Below, in pieces: positions 1-9,219 of a stretch of 64,000 bases of DNA. The notes below the pieces were generated by a model, which ran no database searches, was not told where the DNA came from, and saw only the letters and a list, made by a program, of their open reading frames with translations. The first letter of the stretch is position 1; the number at the start of each line of letters is the position of its first letter. The position numbers and the translations under genes are program-made. This DNA comes from Pseudobdellovibrionaceae bacterium (lineage in GTDB: Bacteria > Bdellovibrionota > Bdellovibrionia > Bdellovibrionales > Bdellovibrionaceae), in assembly GCA_013359135.1 (NCBI GenBank), contig JABWCN010000016.1, positions 1 to 64,000 on the forward strand, read 5' to 3'.

Positions 1-972
1 ATCACCATTTGGGTCTGCGGCATATTCAAGGGCCGATATAACTACCTCATCAGAGGTGGAACCACTAGCCCCAAAAACTTTCAAAGCATACAAAGAGGCT
101 GCCGGTGCAACTCCATCATAGGAGTTTTCGTAATCACCGATGCCCGCAACAGTCCCAGCTACATGAGTTCCATGACCACCTTCATCCATTGGATTATTAT
201 CTTTTTTAGCAATCCGATTAGCCATATTTTCACTACCAGCATCATACTCTGAGCCTGCAAAATCAACCCCTCCAACAACTTTCAAATTTGGAAAAAACTT
301 ACCCTCTTCATTAGGTTTTACCTGGTTATAGTCATCTACGTTACCACTTCCTCCAAGCATGGCATGAGTGTAATCCACTCCAGTATCAATGATACCCACT
401 TTGATGTTTTGCCCTCGCATATTTTTATCTATTGCGGTTTGAGCCCCAATAAAAAGAATAGAATTTTTCTCTAGAAGATTAGTTTCTTTAGCAGATTCAT
501 GCTGATTTAGCACCATAGGCCTTTCAAAATTTTCTGCTTTTCTAATATCTACAACCTGAGCTAAGCTTTTTAACTGCGGCAAATCCTTTGTTGGTGCCGC
601 AACGACTAAAGCATTTAACACCATTTTATATCTATATAGAATTAAAGCCTCGGGAGACACAGATTTAATGTCCTTAATAGCTTGTTCTTGTTCTTCACGA
701 ATTATTGCGACTAAATTTGCATCTACAATCTTTTTTAATTTATTCTCTTTAAGAGCTGACAATAGTGCCGGCGCCTTCAATTTCACAATAAAAATAGCCT
801 GCTTCATACTGGTGGGTTGAGTGCTATATATCTTCGAAGCTCGTTTTAAATCCTCACCAAAAAGATAATGTTCCTTGGGTGATCTCGTGCATGATGTGGT
901 TAGAAATATTGTCGAAATCAATCCTAACGATAGAACCTTTGATAAAAATTTCGCGTCCAAGCGATGTGACAT
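1..972 (-). CDS. Subtilisin-like S8 peptidase with propeptide, C-terminus cut by window edge
   Basis: Reading leftwards from ATG at 972, the frame stays open to base 1, so the last part of the catalytic domain, including the active Ser, lies outside. A strong GGAGGG ribosome site precedes the ATG. The N-terminus is hydrophobic and runs into LTTSC, a possible but not ideal lipobox, suggesting a lipoprotein. A propeptide-like region of the inhibitor I9 kind (residues about 45-125) precedes the catalytic domain. The Asp motif IIDTGVDYTHAM and the His motif GGHGTHVAGTVAG are both clear. Such enzymes are normally self-processed extracellular or surface proteases. A second, shorter S8 protease is encoded at 2672-3712 on the other strand. 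Confidence 0.9.
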   Translation of the reverse strand, partial: MSHRLDAKFLSKVLSLGLISTIFLTTSCTRSPKEHYLFGEDLKRASKIYSTQPTSMKQAIFIVKLKAPALLSALKENKLKKIVDANLVAIIREEQEQAIKDIKSVSPEALILYRYKMVLNALVVAAPTKDLPQLKSLAQVVDIRKAENFERPMVLNQHESAKETNLLEKNSILFIGAQTAIDKNMRGQNIKVGIIDTGVDYTHAMLGGSGNVDDYNQVKPNEEGKFFPNLKVVGGVDFAGSEYDAGSENMANRIAKKDNNPMDEGGHGTHVAGTVAGIGDYENSYDGVAPAASLYALKVFGASGSTSDEVVISALEYAADPNGD

Positions 973-1083
973 TTTTCCCTCCAATGAAAAAGCGTACCAT
1001 TAAATGGTACTTCAAAAGAGATCTCTGTCACTGGAAAATAATTTCAATGCCTGGCGGAAAAGAAAATAAAATGTTTACTATTT

Positions 1084-1458
1084 TTAATTAATAGAAATAT
1101 GATAGGGCACTTTTGAAGAGGTTGCCTTTATATAAATTTCATCGGGAGAGCACTCTTCCTTGTCATAACTAAAGATAACCATTTGCTCTCTAGAGATATT
1201 ACAAGTCTCAACTTCATCACTTGCAAGTAACTCCGCCCGAAGAATCACCTTATCAGAATCAACAACATCTTCTGCACCACAACTTATTAAATTTACAAAA
1301 AATTCTAATGGCTCACAAGCTTGATAGGCAACACGCAAAGCTATTGTTTTTTGGGATAATTTTAATTCATGAGTTAAAATTCTTGCAGCATTCACTGGAA
1401 AGAATGGGAGCAGGATCACTAAAAAAAAGACACCGACTTGAGTTGAATTTGTTTTCAT
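1084..1458 (-). CDS. Small exported protein of unknown function
   Basis: This 124-residue protein has a clear signal peptide: basic MKTNS, a hydrophobic stretch and a cut site near VNAA. The mature part of about 100 residues has five Cys and is acidic, as expected of a small disulfide-stabilised periplasmic or secreted protein. I recognise no family. It ends 112 bases upstream of the S8 protease start at 972 on the same strand, so the two could be co-transcribed. There is no strong Shine-Dalgarno before the ATG. Confidence 0.6.
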   Translation of the reverse strand: MKTNSTQVGVFFLVILLPFFPVNAARILTHELKLSQKTIALRVAYQACEPLEFFVNLISCGAEDVVDSDKVILRAELLASDEVETCNISREQMVIFSYDKEECSPDEIYIKATSSKVPYHISIN

Positions 1459-1767
1459 AACTTTGGATTATTACAATTAATATATAGAATCAAATGTTTT
1501 GTCTTAGGTATCCATTATTTATAAAGTAGCCCCTCCCTGACCAGGATGATGACATTTATTGTGACTCAGTTTAAGTCTTTTTTACCTATTTGTTTTCCCC
1601 AGATCTCCTACTCTTGTTTTAAAACTAGCACCTGTCATATTTTTATCACCTCATGCTGAACTGACGACAACTGTCTGAAGGTTTTTCTTTTAATCAAACT
1701 TATGGCTTTTGAGCTTTAAAAGTCTTGGTACGGATTTTCCATATAACTCTAAACACTGGGGGCTCAC
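1459..1767. other. Intergenic stretch with no gene seen
   Basis: About 310 bases lie between two divergent genes, so promoters for both are expected here. I see no open frame with coding character, no RNA gene and no strong inverted repeat. Confidence 0.5.
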
Positions 1768-2694
1768 ATGAAAATATACTTAAACCTCATTTTCTTTTCC
1801 TTATTCACTTCACTACAAAACTTCGCAGAAGTGAACGTCCTCTACGGGGAATTCAAACTCAGCCACAGTGATAATCTGAACACCACCAGCGACTTGCTTT
1901 CAAAAGTACTCACTCGCCATTATAGCTCTCGAAGCTTACGCAAGGGACTCTTCGGTTATGGCTGGTGCCAACTCTTAGACTACAAGATAACTACTATTCA
2001 AGAGGAAACTATCGAGCTTAGCACTTGCAAAGAGACAAGAAAAATATCTAGTAAAAATGGGCACTTTCATTTTGATAATTTAGACTTTACCTTTAACTCA
2101 AAAAAACAGATCATTGCCGTAAGCTCTAAAATAGAACTACTAAAACTTAGCTACGACCACCTTCAACGTATAACTCATATCGAGTACCAAAAAACTTTAC
2201 TAAATAAAAAAACTCGGGACAAGAAGGTTCTTTTTGAAATCAAAAATCATCTTCTTGTTAGCGTAAATACACTTGAGCACAATGATAAATTATTTTTAAA
2301 TTACAGCTATTTAAATGGAAAACTGAACCAGGTGATGTCATGTAATAAATCATCGCCATCAAACACTTGCAATAGCGAAACACTTTATAACTACGACTCC
2401 AACGATAATATGATTGAATGGAAAAACCTCACAGGTGACTTTGAAAAAATGACCTACGATGAGGATCTTGACCTAGTAACAAGTTATCAACAGATCAACC
2501 GATGTACCAATTATTATGACTATTCTTTACTAAATAAATCTAAAAAAGTTATTCAATCAAGGATTTGCCCTAATAAAATAAAGCAAAAAATTCTTTATAC
2601 CTATGACTCTATTTTTAAGACTTTGAAAATCAGCATTCAAAATGAACCAAAAAAAATTATTGGAGGCAAAGATGACAACAATTCAACTCTTTAG
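1768..2694 (+). CDS. Short exported RHS/YD-repeat-type protein
   Basis: The protein has 308 residues and a signal peptide (cut near NFAEV). It then shows the start signature of RHS-family proteins (DUF6531-like), RHYSSRSLRKGLFGYGW at about residues 50-67. YD-type repeats follow, such as YNYDSNDNMIEW, MTYDEDLDLVTSY and LYTYDSIFKTL. Full RHS proteins exceed 1000 residues and carry a C-terminal toxin or core cap; this one has only a few repeats and no cap, so it is a minimal form or a remnant. A GGGGG ribosome site precedes the ATG. Its last 23 bases overlap the next gene, whose ribosome site lies inside it, suggesting translational coupling to the S8 protease. Confidence 0.7.
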   Translation: MKIYLNLIFFSLFTSLQNFAEVNVLYGEFKLSHSDNLNTTSDLLSKVLTRHYSSRSLRKGLFGYGWCQLLDYKITTIQEETIELSTCKETRKISSKNGHFHFDNLDFTFNSKKQIIAVSSKIELLKLSYDHLQRITHIEYQKTLLNKKTRDKKVLFEIKNHLLVSVNTLEHNDKLFLNYSYLNGKLNQVMSCNKSSPSNTCNSETLYNYDSNDNMIEWKNLTGDFEKMTYDEDLDLVTSYQQINRCTNYYDYSLLNKSKKVIQSRICPNKIKQKILYTYDSIFKTLKISIQNEPKKIIGGKDDNNSTL

Positions 2695-3712
2695 GAAAGT
2701 TTTTAATAATCTTCACGTTTTAATTTTATTGGACTTTATTTTATACACAAAAATAAGTTACGCACAAAGTGAGATTAATTCTGATAAAATTCTGATCGCA
2801 ATCATCGATACTGGAGTTGATTTGAAAAACCCAGAGCTCACCCCCTTCTTATGGATAAATCCAGGCGAAACAGGAACTGACAAAAATGGCAATGACAAAG
2901 CCTCCAACGGAGTTGATGACGATAATAATGGTTATATCGATGATCTTCATGGCTGGAACTTTGTCGCCAACAATAGTAATATTCAAGACTTTCAAAGCCA
3001 TGGAACTCATGTTTTATCTACTATACTAAATAACCTCAAACACCTAGGACTTGAAAACAAAATTCAATTTCAAATCTTAAAGTACTATCATACAGATAAT
3101 GACACCCATTCATTGATACATGCTTCAAATGAGGCTTTTAGATATGCACTTCAGTTTCAACCCCAACTGATTAATTATTCTGGGGGAGGCTATAGTTTTT
3201 CAAAGACAGAACAACAACTTTTATCACAATTCTCACCCTTAAGAACTTTAATTATTGCGGCCTCTGGCAACGATCACAATAACAACGACATACTCCCTTT
3301 CTATCCTGCAAGTTACCAATTGGACAATGTAATTGCAGTTGCTTCTGTTAGCACATCGTCAAAGAAAAACAAAACAAAGCCATCTTCTTTTTCAAACTTT
3401 GGAAAAAGAACTGTTGCTGTTTTTAGCGAAGGGGAAAATCAATGGGCATTTGGTTTGAATCAAAAAAAAATTCCCCTAAGTGGAACATCACAATCTACAG
3501 CCAATTTAACATCCTTTGCTGCCAGTATTTTAATAGAGGACTCTTCTTTGAATCCCCTTGATATCAAAGATTTTCTTTGTTCTCACTTTGAGCCCCTAAG
3601 CAGTGACATCAAACCCACCTACTGCAACAGGGTCATCACCATCGATTCTTTAAAAAAAATTAAAGGTAAGAGTAATATATTTACAGAAATAGTCTCATCA
3701 CCGAAAATTTAG
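2672..3712 (+). CDS. Exported subtilisin-like S8 serine protease
   Basis: The start at 2672 is chosen over an in-frame ATG at 2642 because GGAGG lies just before it; this gives 346 residues. The N-terminus is a signal peptide cut near SYAQS. The catalytic triad is visible: Asp in AIIDTGVDLKNPEL, His in SHGTHVLSTI and Ser in SGTSQSTANL. The oxyanion Asn is in AASGNDHNN. An acidic NGVDDDNNGYIDD segment after the Asp motif looks like the calcium-binding insert seen in many bacterial S8 enzymes. No long propeptide is visible. It overlaps the RHS-like gene, so the two probably form one transcript. Confidence 0.9.
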   Translation: MTTIQLFRKVFNNLHVLILLDFILYTKISYAQSEINSDKILIAIIDTGVDLKNPELTPFLWINPGETGTDKNGNDKASNGVDDDNNGYIDDLHGWNFVANNSNIQDFQSHGTHVLSTILNNLKHLGLENKIQFQILKYYHTDNDTHSLIHASNEAFRYALQFQPQLINYSGGGYSFSKTEQQLLSQFSPLRTLIIAASGNDHNNNDILPFYPASYQLDNVIAVASVSTSSKKNKTKPSSFSNFGKRTVAVFSEGENQWAFGLNQKKIPLSGTSQSTANLTSFAASILIEDSSLNPLDIKDFLCSHFEPLSSDIKPTYCNRVITIDSLKKIKGKSNIFTEIVSSPKI

Positions 3713-3776
3713 ACTCACAAATCTATGGGAAAAAAACAGAAAACTAAGCCTAAATTTATTTCCCTGCAAAGAATAA

Positions 3777-3810
3777 AAAAGGAGATTTGCTACTCAGCAA
3801 ATCTCCTTTT
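3777..3810. terminator. Bidirectional rho-independent terminator
   Basis: A perfect 11-bp stem, GGAGATTTGCT with AGCAAATCTCC around loop ACTC, is flanked by A-run and T-run. It lies between the converging S8 protease and fadE genes and can serve both. Confidence 0.9.
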
Positions 3811-3845
3811 AAGAAGTCTTCAACTTTTAAGAATAGAGCTATATT

Positions 3846-6314
3846 TTAATTAAAAACATTCACATCCATTAATTTGGGATTATACTCCTTTTTCCCTTTG
3901 TATTCCTCTTCATCAAAATCATCTACTAGAATCACATCATAACGAATTGAATCGGATTCTTTAATTAACTTTAACTCTTCATCTGAAATCACATTTTTAG
4001 CACGAGCTTCTTCTAAGATTTCGAATACTTTCTTCTTAGGTAACACTTTTTCTCTGATAGCTTTTTTAATTTTCTTTTCAGCACTATCAGCCTTCAATGA
4101 AACTCTAAAGGCATTTTCCAAGCGAGCCAATTGTTGTGTCATATCCTTAGGAATATGAATACCGCCAGTTAGTCTTCTTCTGAATTCAGAGTCTTCCATG
4201 ATATCAGCAGAGATATGGTGAGACCAGCCATCGCTTGCTTGACTACCTACAGAGTTAATTCTAGACCAAGCGCCAATCCAACCTTTTATAAACCACCTTA
4301 AGCCAGGAATTTTAAGATTATCAAAAAGACCATCAAAAGACTCCTGAATTTTAGCTAAACAATATTTTAAGTTATAATGAACCACAGATAAATCTTCTTC
4401 TTTTCTACCCTCAGCTTCAAAACGCCTTAAGATACAAGTCATAATGTACATATATGCTAAAATATCTGCGAATCTTCCAGTGATTTTTTCACGTAACTTT
4501 AAAGCTCCACCTAAAGAACCCATAGCTACATCAGCTAAAATAGCAAAACTTGCAGAGATCCACTGCATTCTACGGAAATAAACTCTCATTTCAGAATGAC
4601 AATCAGGTGCTCCTGCCAAATAACCTCGAGTCAATGAAAGCACAACACTTCTGCAAAGATTCCTGACCACATGACCAATATGGCCCCAAAAAGCAGTGTC
4701 AAATCCCATCAAATCACCGGCTTCAAGAGTTTTTACCTCGTTATAAGCAAATGGATGTGCCCTCAAAGCACCCTGACCAAAAACAATCAACGTTCGAGTT
4801 AAAATATTTGCCCCCTCAACCGTAATACCAATAGGTGTGGCAACATAAATTTCACCAATTAAATTTCTTGGGCCTAAAGAAATTCCAGAGCCACCCATAA
4901 TATCCATACCGTCATTAATAACCTGACGCCCCATCTCTGTTGAATAATATTTCTGCATGGCTGTAATCACTGGCGGCTTAATACCTTTATCAAGAGCACC
5001 GACGGTAAACTTTCTCATCGCTTCTAAAGCATAGGTTTTTGCAGTGATACGTGCTAATGGCTCCTCAATGCCTTCAAATTTTCCAATACTTACTCCAAAT
5101 TGTCTTCGTACCACGGAATGAGCAGAAACCACTCGTGCAACTAACTTAGAACCACCCGTTGCTTGTGCAGGCAAGCTGATACCTCGACCAGCTGCCAAGC
5201 ACTCCATCAACATCTTCCAACCTAGTCCACAACCTGATTCACCACCAACAACAGCATCAATTCCAACAACAACATCGTGCCCCTGGGTTGGACAATTATG
5301 AAAAGGAATTGAGAGTGGATCATGACGACGTCCAATCACAACCCCAGGAGTATTCGACGGAATTAAAGCACAAGTAATTCCTAAATCCTCACCCCTACCT
5401 AATAGGTTTTCAGGATCACGTAATTTAAAAGCTAGTCCTATCACCGTTGAAATCGAGGCTAAGGTGATCCAACGCTTATTCCAGTTCAATTTAATTTTTA
5501 ATTTGCCATTTTGATCTTTAAAAAGAATACCACTCGAAGTTATTCCACCAGCATCGGACCCAGCTAAAGGCTCGGTAAGTCCAAAACAAGGCATATCAAG
5601 TCCAGAGGCAAGTCTCGGAAGATAATGGTTTTTTTGTTCTTCTGATCCGTAGTGAATCAACAACTCAGCAGGTCCCAAAGAGTTAGGCACCATAACCGAG
5701 ATCGTTGCCGTTAAAGAACGTGAAGACAATTTCATTATGACTTCAGAGTGACATAGTGCCGAAAATCCTAGACCACCGTACTCTTTAGGAATGATCATCC
5801 CTAAAAACTTTTCTTTTTTAATAAAATCCCAAACTTCTTTAGGCATTTCTTTATCGCGCCACACTTTCCACGGTTGAAGCATTTTACAAAGTTGCTCAAC
5901 AGGACCATCAATAAAAGCTTGTTCTTCTGCAGTTAATTGAGGGTATGGTTCCTTCATAATACTTTCGAAATTTGGTTTTCCAGAAAATAAATCTTTTTCA
6001 ACCCAAACTACGCCAGCATCTAAGGCCGTTCTTTCTGTTTCTGAAATTTTAGGAATAAATTCAAACTTCTTGAATAAAGCTACCACCATGGCAGTTATAG
6101 AGTGAGCTCGCAAAGGCTTCACTATAAAAACCAACAGCACAACGCCAACGAAGACTAAAGACCACAAAGGCAGACCTAGTCCAACCATATAAATGATAAT
6201 TGCAATTGCCCACAAGACCAAAGGGGCGCCCACATACCCCAGCATAAGAGCCGCCACAATTCCCACAAGCACACTCCAGCCGGTTAATGACTGTAAAAAG
6301 CCAAACATTTCCAT
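3846..6314 (-). CDS. fadE: Acyl-CoA dehydrogenase of the long FadE type
   Basis: At 822 residues this matches the long FadE enzymes (about 814 residues in E. coli) and not the usual 380-residue acyl-CoA dehydrogenases. Residues about 10-75 form two or three membrane segments. The acyl-CoA dehydrogenase domain follows, with signatures FGLTEPLAGSDAGG (FAD/substrate region) and MDIMGGSGISLGPRNLIG. A C-terminal helical region (DUF1974-like) completes the family layout. It introduces the first double bond of fatty acyl-CoA in beta-oxidation at the inner membrane. A GGAAGG ribosome site precedes the start; a second ATG lies two codons in. It is monocistronic, with a terminator at each end region. 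FadD at 22.6 kb supplies its substrate. Confidence 0.95.
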   Translation of the reverse strand: MEMFGFLQSLTGWSVLVGIVAALMLGYVGAPLVLWAIAIIIYMVGLGLPLWSLVFVGVVLLVFIVKPLRAHSITAMVVALFKKFEFIPKISETERTALDAGVVWVEKDLFSGKPNFESIMKEPYPQLTAEEQAFIDGPVEQLCKMLQPWKVWRDKEMPKEVWDFIKKEKFLGMIIPKEYGGLGFSALCHSEVIMKLSSRSLTATISVMVPNSLGPAELLIHYGSEEQKNHYLPRLASGLDMPCFGLTEPLAGSDAGGITSSGILFKDQNGKLKIKLNWNKRWITLASISTVIGLAFKLRDPENLLGRGEDLGITCALIPSNTPGVVIGRRHDPLSIPFHNCPTQGHDVVVGIDAVVGGESGCGLGWKMLMECLAAGRGISLPAQATGGSKLVARVVSAHSVVRRQFGVSIGKFEGIEEPLARITAKTYALEAMRKFTVGALDKGIKPPVITAMQKYYSTEMGRQVINDGMDIMGGSGISLGPRNLIGEIYVATPIGITVEGANILTRTLIVFGQGALRAHPFAYNEVKTLEAGDLMGFDTAFWGHIGHVVRNLCRSVVLSLTRGYLAGAPDCHSEMRVYFRRMQWISASFAILADVAMGSLGGALKLREKITGRFADILAYMYIMTCILRRFEAEGRKEEDLSVVHYNLKYCLAKIQESFDGLFDNLKIPGLRWFIKGWIGAWSRINSVGSQASDGWSHHISADIMEDSEFRRRLTGGIHIPKDMTQQLARLENAFRVSLKADSAEKKIKKAIREKVLPKKKVFEILEEARAKNVISDEELKLIKESDSIRYDVILVDDFDEEEYKGKKEYNPKLMDVNVFN

Positions 6315-6408
6315 AAAGAATCCTTCCTTTATTTTGATTACCCTTTTATTAGAACGCTAAATCAAAACTCAGGCAAGTTGGAAATAAAAAGAAAGTTTTA
6401 AGCAAAAA

Positions 6409-6433
6409 AAAAGGAGTTCAAAGAACTCCTTTT
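6409..6433 (-). terminator. Rho-independent terminator of the small lipoprotein gene
   Basis: An 11-bp perfect stem, AAAAGGAGTTC with GAACTCCTTTT around loop AAA, lies 25 bases downstream of the stop of the 84-residue lipoprotein gene (leftward). The T-run reads correctly for the minus strand. Confidence 0.85.
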
Positions 6434-6457
6434 AAAACTCAATCTAAAACTATGCTA

Positions 6458-6712
6458 TTACTTAGTTTCAGGTTGCGCAGGCTGAGCCGCAGCAGGTTGC
6501 TCAGTAGCACCAGCAGCAGGAGCAGCGGTACCAGCAGCAGCACCTTCAGCGCCAGCAGCAGGTTGAGCCATTTGCTCTTGAGAAGGTTGAGCAGCAGGTT
6601 GTTCTGTAGCAGCAGGAGCTTCAGTTTTAGCAGCTTCTGGAGTGTTTTTTGAACAAGTAAAGCCTGTTGTAAAAGATAATGCTATCAATGCAGCAGCAAC
6701 TAATAATTTCAT
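6458..6712 (-). CDS. Small Ala/Pro/Gln-rich lipoprotein
   Basis: The 84-residue product has a signal peptide ending in a lipobox-like GFTC. After the acylated Cys the sequence is almost wholly Ala, Pro, Gln, Glu and Gly, with repeated APAA, EQPAA and AAGA units, so it should be unstructured. Start and stop are supported by an AAGGA ribosome site and a strong terminator, which argues for a real, expressed gene. Short disordered lipoproteins of this kind can act as envelope spacers, but I assign no function. Confidence 0.7.
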   Translation of the reverse strand: MKLLVAAALIALSFTTGFTCSKNTPEAAKTEAPAATEQPAAQPSQEQMAQPAAGAEGAAAGTAAPAAGATEQPAAAQPAQPETK

Positions 6713-6799
6713 ATTTTTCCTTTTTGTTTAAGTTGTTGTCTTGTTGTAACAATATAAACAAAAACCAAAGTGCTTATCAACAATTTTATTAAAGAGATT

Positions 6800-7609
6800 T
6801 TATTTTTGGCATCGAGGACACCAAAAAGTACTTCTGCCAACCTGAACTTTTCGCCGGATTACCTGGGAACAAATGACACATTTTTCACCTTCTCTTCCGT
6901 AGACCAAGTGTTGCTTTTGATATGCTCCTTTTTCTCCACTGACATTCTTAAAAGAATCGATAGTTGATCCGCCTTTTTTAATAGCAGTTTGAAGAATATC
7001 CTTCACTGAACTCAATAATAATTCTAATTTCTTAGAGCTTAATCCTCTGGCTTTTACAAAAGGATTAATCTTAGCTCTAAACAAAGCTTCACAAGCATAA
7101 ATATTACCAACCCCTACAATAACCTTAGCATCCATCAATAATACTTTAATACTTCTTTGACTTGACTTAAGGCTTTGTAAAAAAGCAGCTGTATCAAAAT
7201 CCTTATCCAAAGGCTCAGGTCCTAGTTTCGCCAGCCACTTATTGGTTAAAGTGTTCACTCCAAATTCAAAAACCCCAAATCGACGCGGATCATTATAAAT
7301 CCAGAAATTCCCCTTCTTCCAGCGAATAATAACATGATCATGTTTTTGCGCTTTAATCTTTTTTTCAACCCGCCAGCTTCCTGTCATTCCCAAATGACTT
7401 AATAAAAACCCTCCAGAAAAGTGCAAAAGAATATATTTTGAACGACGCTCTAATTTATTTATACTTAATGGCCAACGAATATCCTTAGGTAAACATAATT
7501 GAGTTCGAAGCTTAGAAGACAGAAATTCGATATTTTCAACTTCATCTCCTGGTTCTAAAGCCTGCTCTAGATTTAGTTTTACTATTTCGACCTCTGGCAG
7601 TTCTGGCAT
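6800..7609 (-). CDS. mutM: Formamidopyrimidine-DNA glycosylase (Fpg/MutM)
   Basis: The 269-residue protein has the family's usual length and begins MPELPEVEIV, carrying the catalytic Pro (after Met removal) and Glu. The basic LERRSKYILLHF segment holds the conserved Lys. It ends with the zinc finger CVIC ... CPRC. It removes 8-oxoguanine and formamidopyrimidines from DNA by base-excision repair in the cytoplasm. An AAGGAT ribosome site is somewhat distant (about 10 bases). The gene stands alone; a decayed integrase lies just upstream. Confidence 0.96.
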   Translation of the reverse strand: MPELPEVEIVKLNLEQALEPGDEVENIEFLSSKLRTQLCLPKDIRWPLSINKLERRSKYILLHFSGGFLLSHLGMTGSWRVEKKIKAQKHDHVIIRWKKGNFWIYNDPRRFGVFEFGVNTLTNKWLAKLGPEPLDKDFDTAAFLQSLKSSQRSIKVLLMDAKVIVGVGNIYACEALFRAKINPFVKARGLSSKKLELLLSSVKDILQTAIKKGGSTIDSFKNVSGEKGAYQKQHLVYGREGEKCVICSQVIRRKVQVGRSTFWCPRCQK

Positions 7610-7660
7610 GTGACACTTATCCTTTTGAAATTAATGATGCTTTTTTTTGGAAAAACCCCA

Positions 7661-7680
7661 TATCACCCGATATCACCCTA
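7661..7680. repeat. Tandem 10-bp repeat (TATCACCCnA x2)
   Basis: Two adjacent copies of TATCACCCnA differ at one base and sit between the mutM start and the 3' end of the integrase pseudogene. One-helical-turn spacing of direct repeats is typical of protein-binding sites, including recombinase or excisionase arm sites. The link to the integrase is inference. Confidence 0.4.
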
Positions 7681-7749
7681 TTTTGTGTTTTTTCACTCAT
7701 TTTAGCCTCCTTTGGCTCTACGAAATTGAACTACATTTTCTCCTAGAAC

Positions 7750-8540
7750 CTATTCAGTCGCTTCAACATTTTCCAAAGTTTCTTGCCTCATATTGACCTC
7801 TTCATCAAAGCCTAGTCGCTGAATATGATCTAAAATTTTTAATGAAGTATCTTTCTGGACCTCTCCATCAATTTTAGAGTAATGCGCAGCTAACTTTAGA
7901 TCTTTATGCCCCGTCATCGCAACTACTAAATCAAGCCCCATTCCACCAACCTTTCGAGCCAGTGTTGCCATTCCATGCCGAAGACAGTGTGTGCCCGATT
8001 ATGGAATACCCGTCCGCACTTGTGCGGCCCTATAGTTTGACTGAATCGTGCAATAATTAAGTGGCTTGCCTTCTATGTGAAACAAAAAGTCACACCCAGG
8101 AAAGCGCAGTTTCATTCGCCGCTCAATAATTTCTTTAGGCGCTGAATGTATAAAAACCCTTCTAGTGTCACGATTTTTAGGAAATGGTTCAAATAACTAA
8201 AAACTTTATTTACATCAGTCCAAACGACAGCTTCTTTAATCAAAATAAATATTTTTAATTTGAATTCCAGCCACCTCACCTATTCGACCTGCACAATAAA
8301 ACTGCGTCATTGCTAAATCTCGATACAATTATGGAAGTGCCGAAAATAATTTAAATGCAGCTTCAACTGTTATTTTTTTATCATCACATTTCGCATAGGC
8401 TCTCTGATATAAGCCATTTGTTTGTGCCTGAGACGAACTGGATTAAAAGCTGATTTCGACTCTTCTTCAAACTGATCTTCAGATCTATACCAGTTAAAAA
8501 TTGTACTGAACAAATTAAGCTCGTTGACATAAATCTGTCT
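7750..8540 (-). pseudogene. Decayed tyrosine recombinase (phage-type integrase)
   Basis: Joining frames on the minus strand rebuilds one integrase. An N-terminal part contains LNLFSTIFNWYRSEDQF; next is VEAAFKLFSALP and the first catalytic Arg region AGRIGEVAGIQ (about 8248-8294). After it come FIHSAPKEIIERRMKLRF, the HxLRH box HCLRHGMATLA (about 7975-7989) and GHKDLKLAAHYSKID with the nucleophilic Tyr. In-frame TAA stops at 7999-8001 and 8329-8331, plus frame changes near 8398, 8239 and 8180, break the gene. All catalytic motifs are still readable, so the decay is recent. It marks a former integrated element next to mutM. Confidence 0.88.
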
Positions 8541-8607
8541 ACTTCATATCAGGGGCTAGGAGGCGACGGCTCTTAATCAAAAATCAATGACCCTTTAAGA
8601 TTCAAAA

Positions 8608-9006
8608 TTATTTATTAGAACATAGTTGAACATTTGAAATTCTTTGTAATTTGCCCTCTGTTACATATGAAACCAATAGGCACTGTTCCTCTTGTTTATT
8701 GCCTAAAATCACTTTAGCTATTGAGTTTTGTGCGTCGATAGACTCAATTCTTAAAGCCACTTCCCAAGATTGTAATAAGTCTTGTGATAAGACTATTGCG
8801 TCGCTATCCGAAGCAGCTACACGCTTCTTCCATTCTTTATTGAACTTTTTGGTAAGGCACTTTTTTCGAATTTTTACTAAATCTGATTCTTCGCCACCTT
8901 TACTCATAGTATTGACATATTCACTATAACAAGATTTTATAGTCTTACTTGTGTCAGCATGTGCATGCAGCAAAAACCCTAAAGATAAAATTGAAAGAAT
9001 ACGCAT
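8608..9006 (-). CDS. Small exported protein of unknown function
   Basis: The 132-residue product has a signal peptide cut near HAHAD. The mature part of about 115 residues has four Cys (SCYSEYVN, RKKCLTKKF, EEQCLLVS, VQLCSNK), fitting two disulfides. The alpha-then-beta layout recalls DUF3828/NTF2-like small periplasmic proteins, but that is only a resemblance. A GGAG ribosome site precedes the ATG. It lies upstream of the integrase pseudogene on the same strand and may be cargo of that former element. Confidence 0.6.
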   Translation of the reverse strand: MRILSILSLGFLLHAHADTSKTIKSCYSEYVNTMSKGGEESDLVKIRKKCLTKKFNKEWKKRVAASDSDAIVLSQDLLQSWEVALRIESIDAQNSIAKVILGNKQEEQCLLVSYVTEGKLQRISNVQLCSNK

Positions 9007-9219
9007 TTTTTTCTCCTTTTTTTGAGGTATTCAATGGTTATAACTGAGTCAAAGTATTTATTCAAATTTTACTAAGTTTGAGACTATGTCTATAAAATCC
9101 TTCGAAGAGGATAGGAATTTTTAAGTCCGAATTGTTCAATCCCAACATTTAGTTTTCAATTTTAGACCCCCAGCTTTTCATTTTTAAAATGGGGACGAAG
9201 TTAAAAAGGACTTTTAAAG

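Noticed and set aside
6452-6652. Ser/Arg/Leu-rich plus-strand open frame
   Set aside because: It is the complement of the Ala/Pro/Gln-rich lipoprotein gene, which has a ribosome site, lipobox and terminator.
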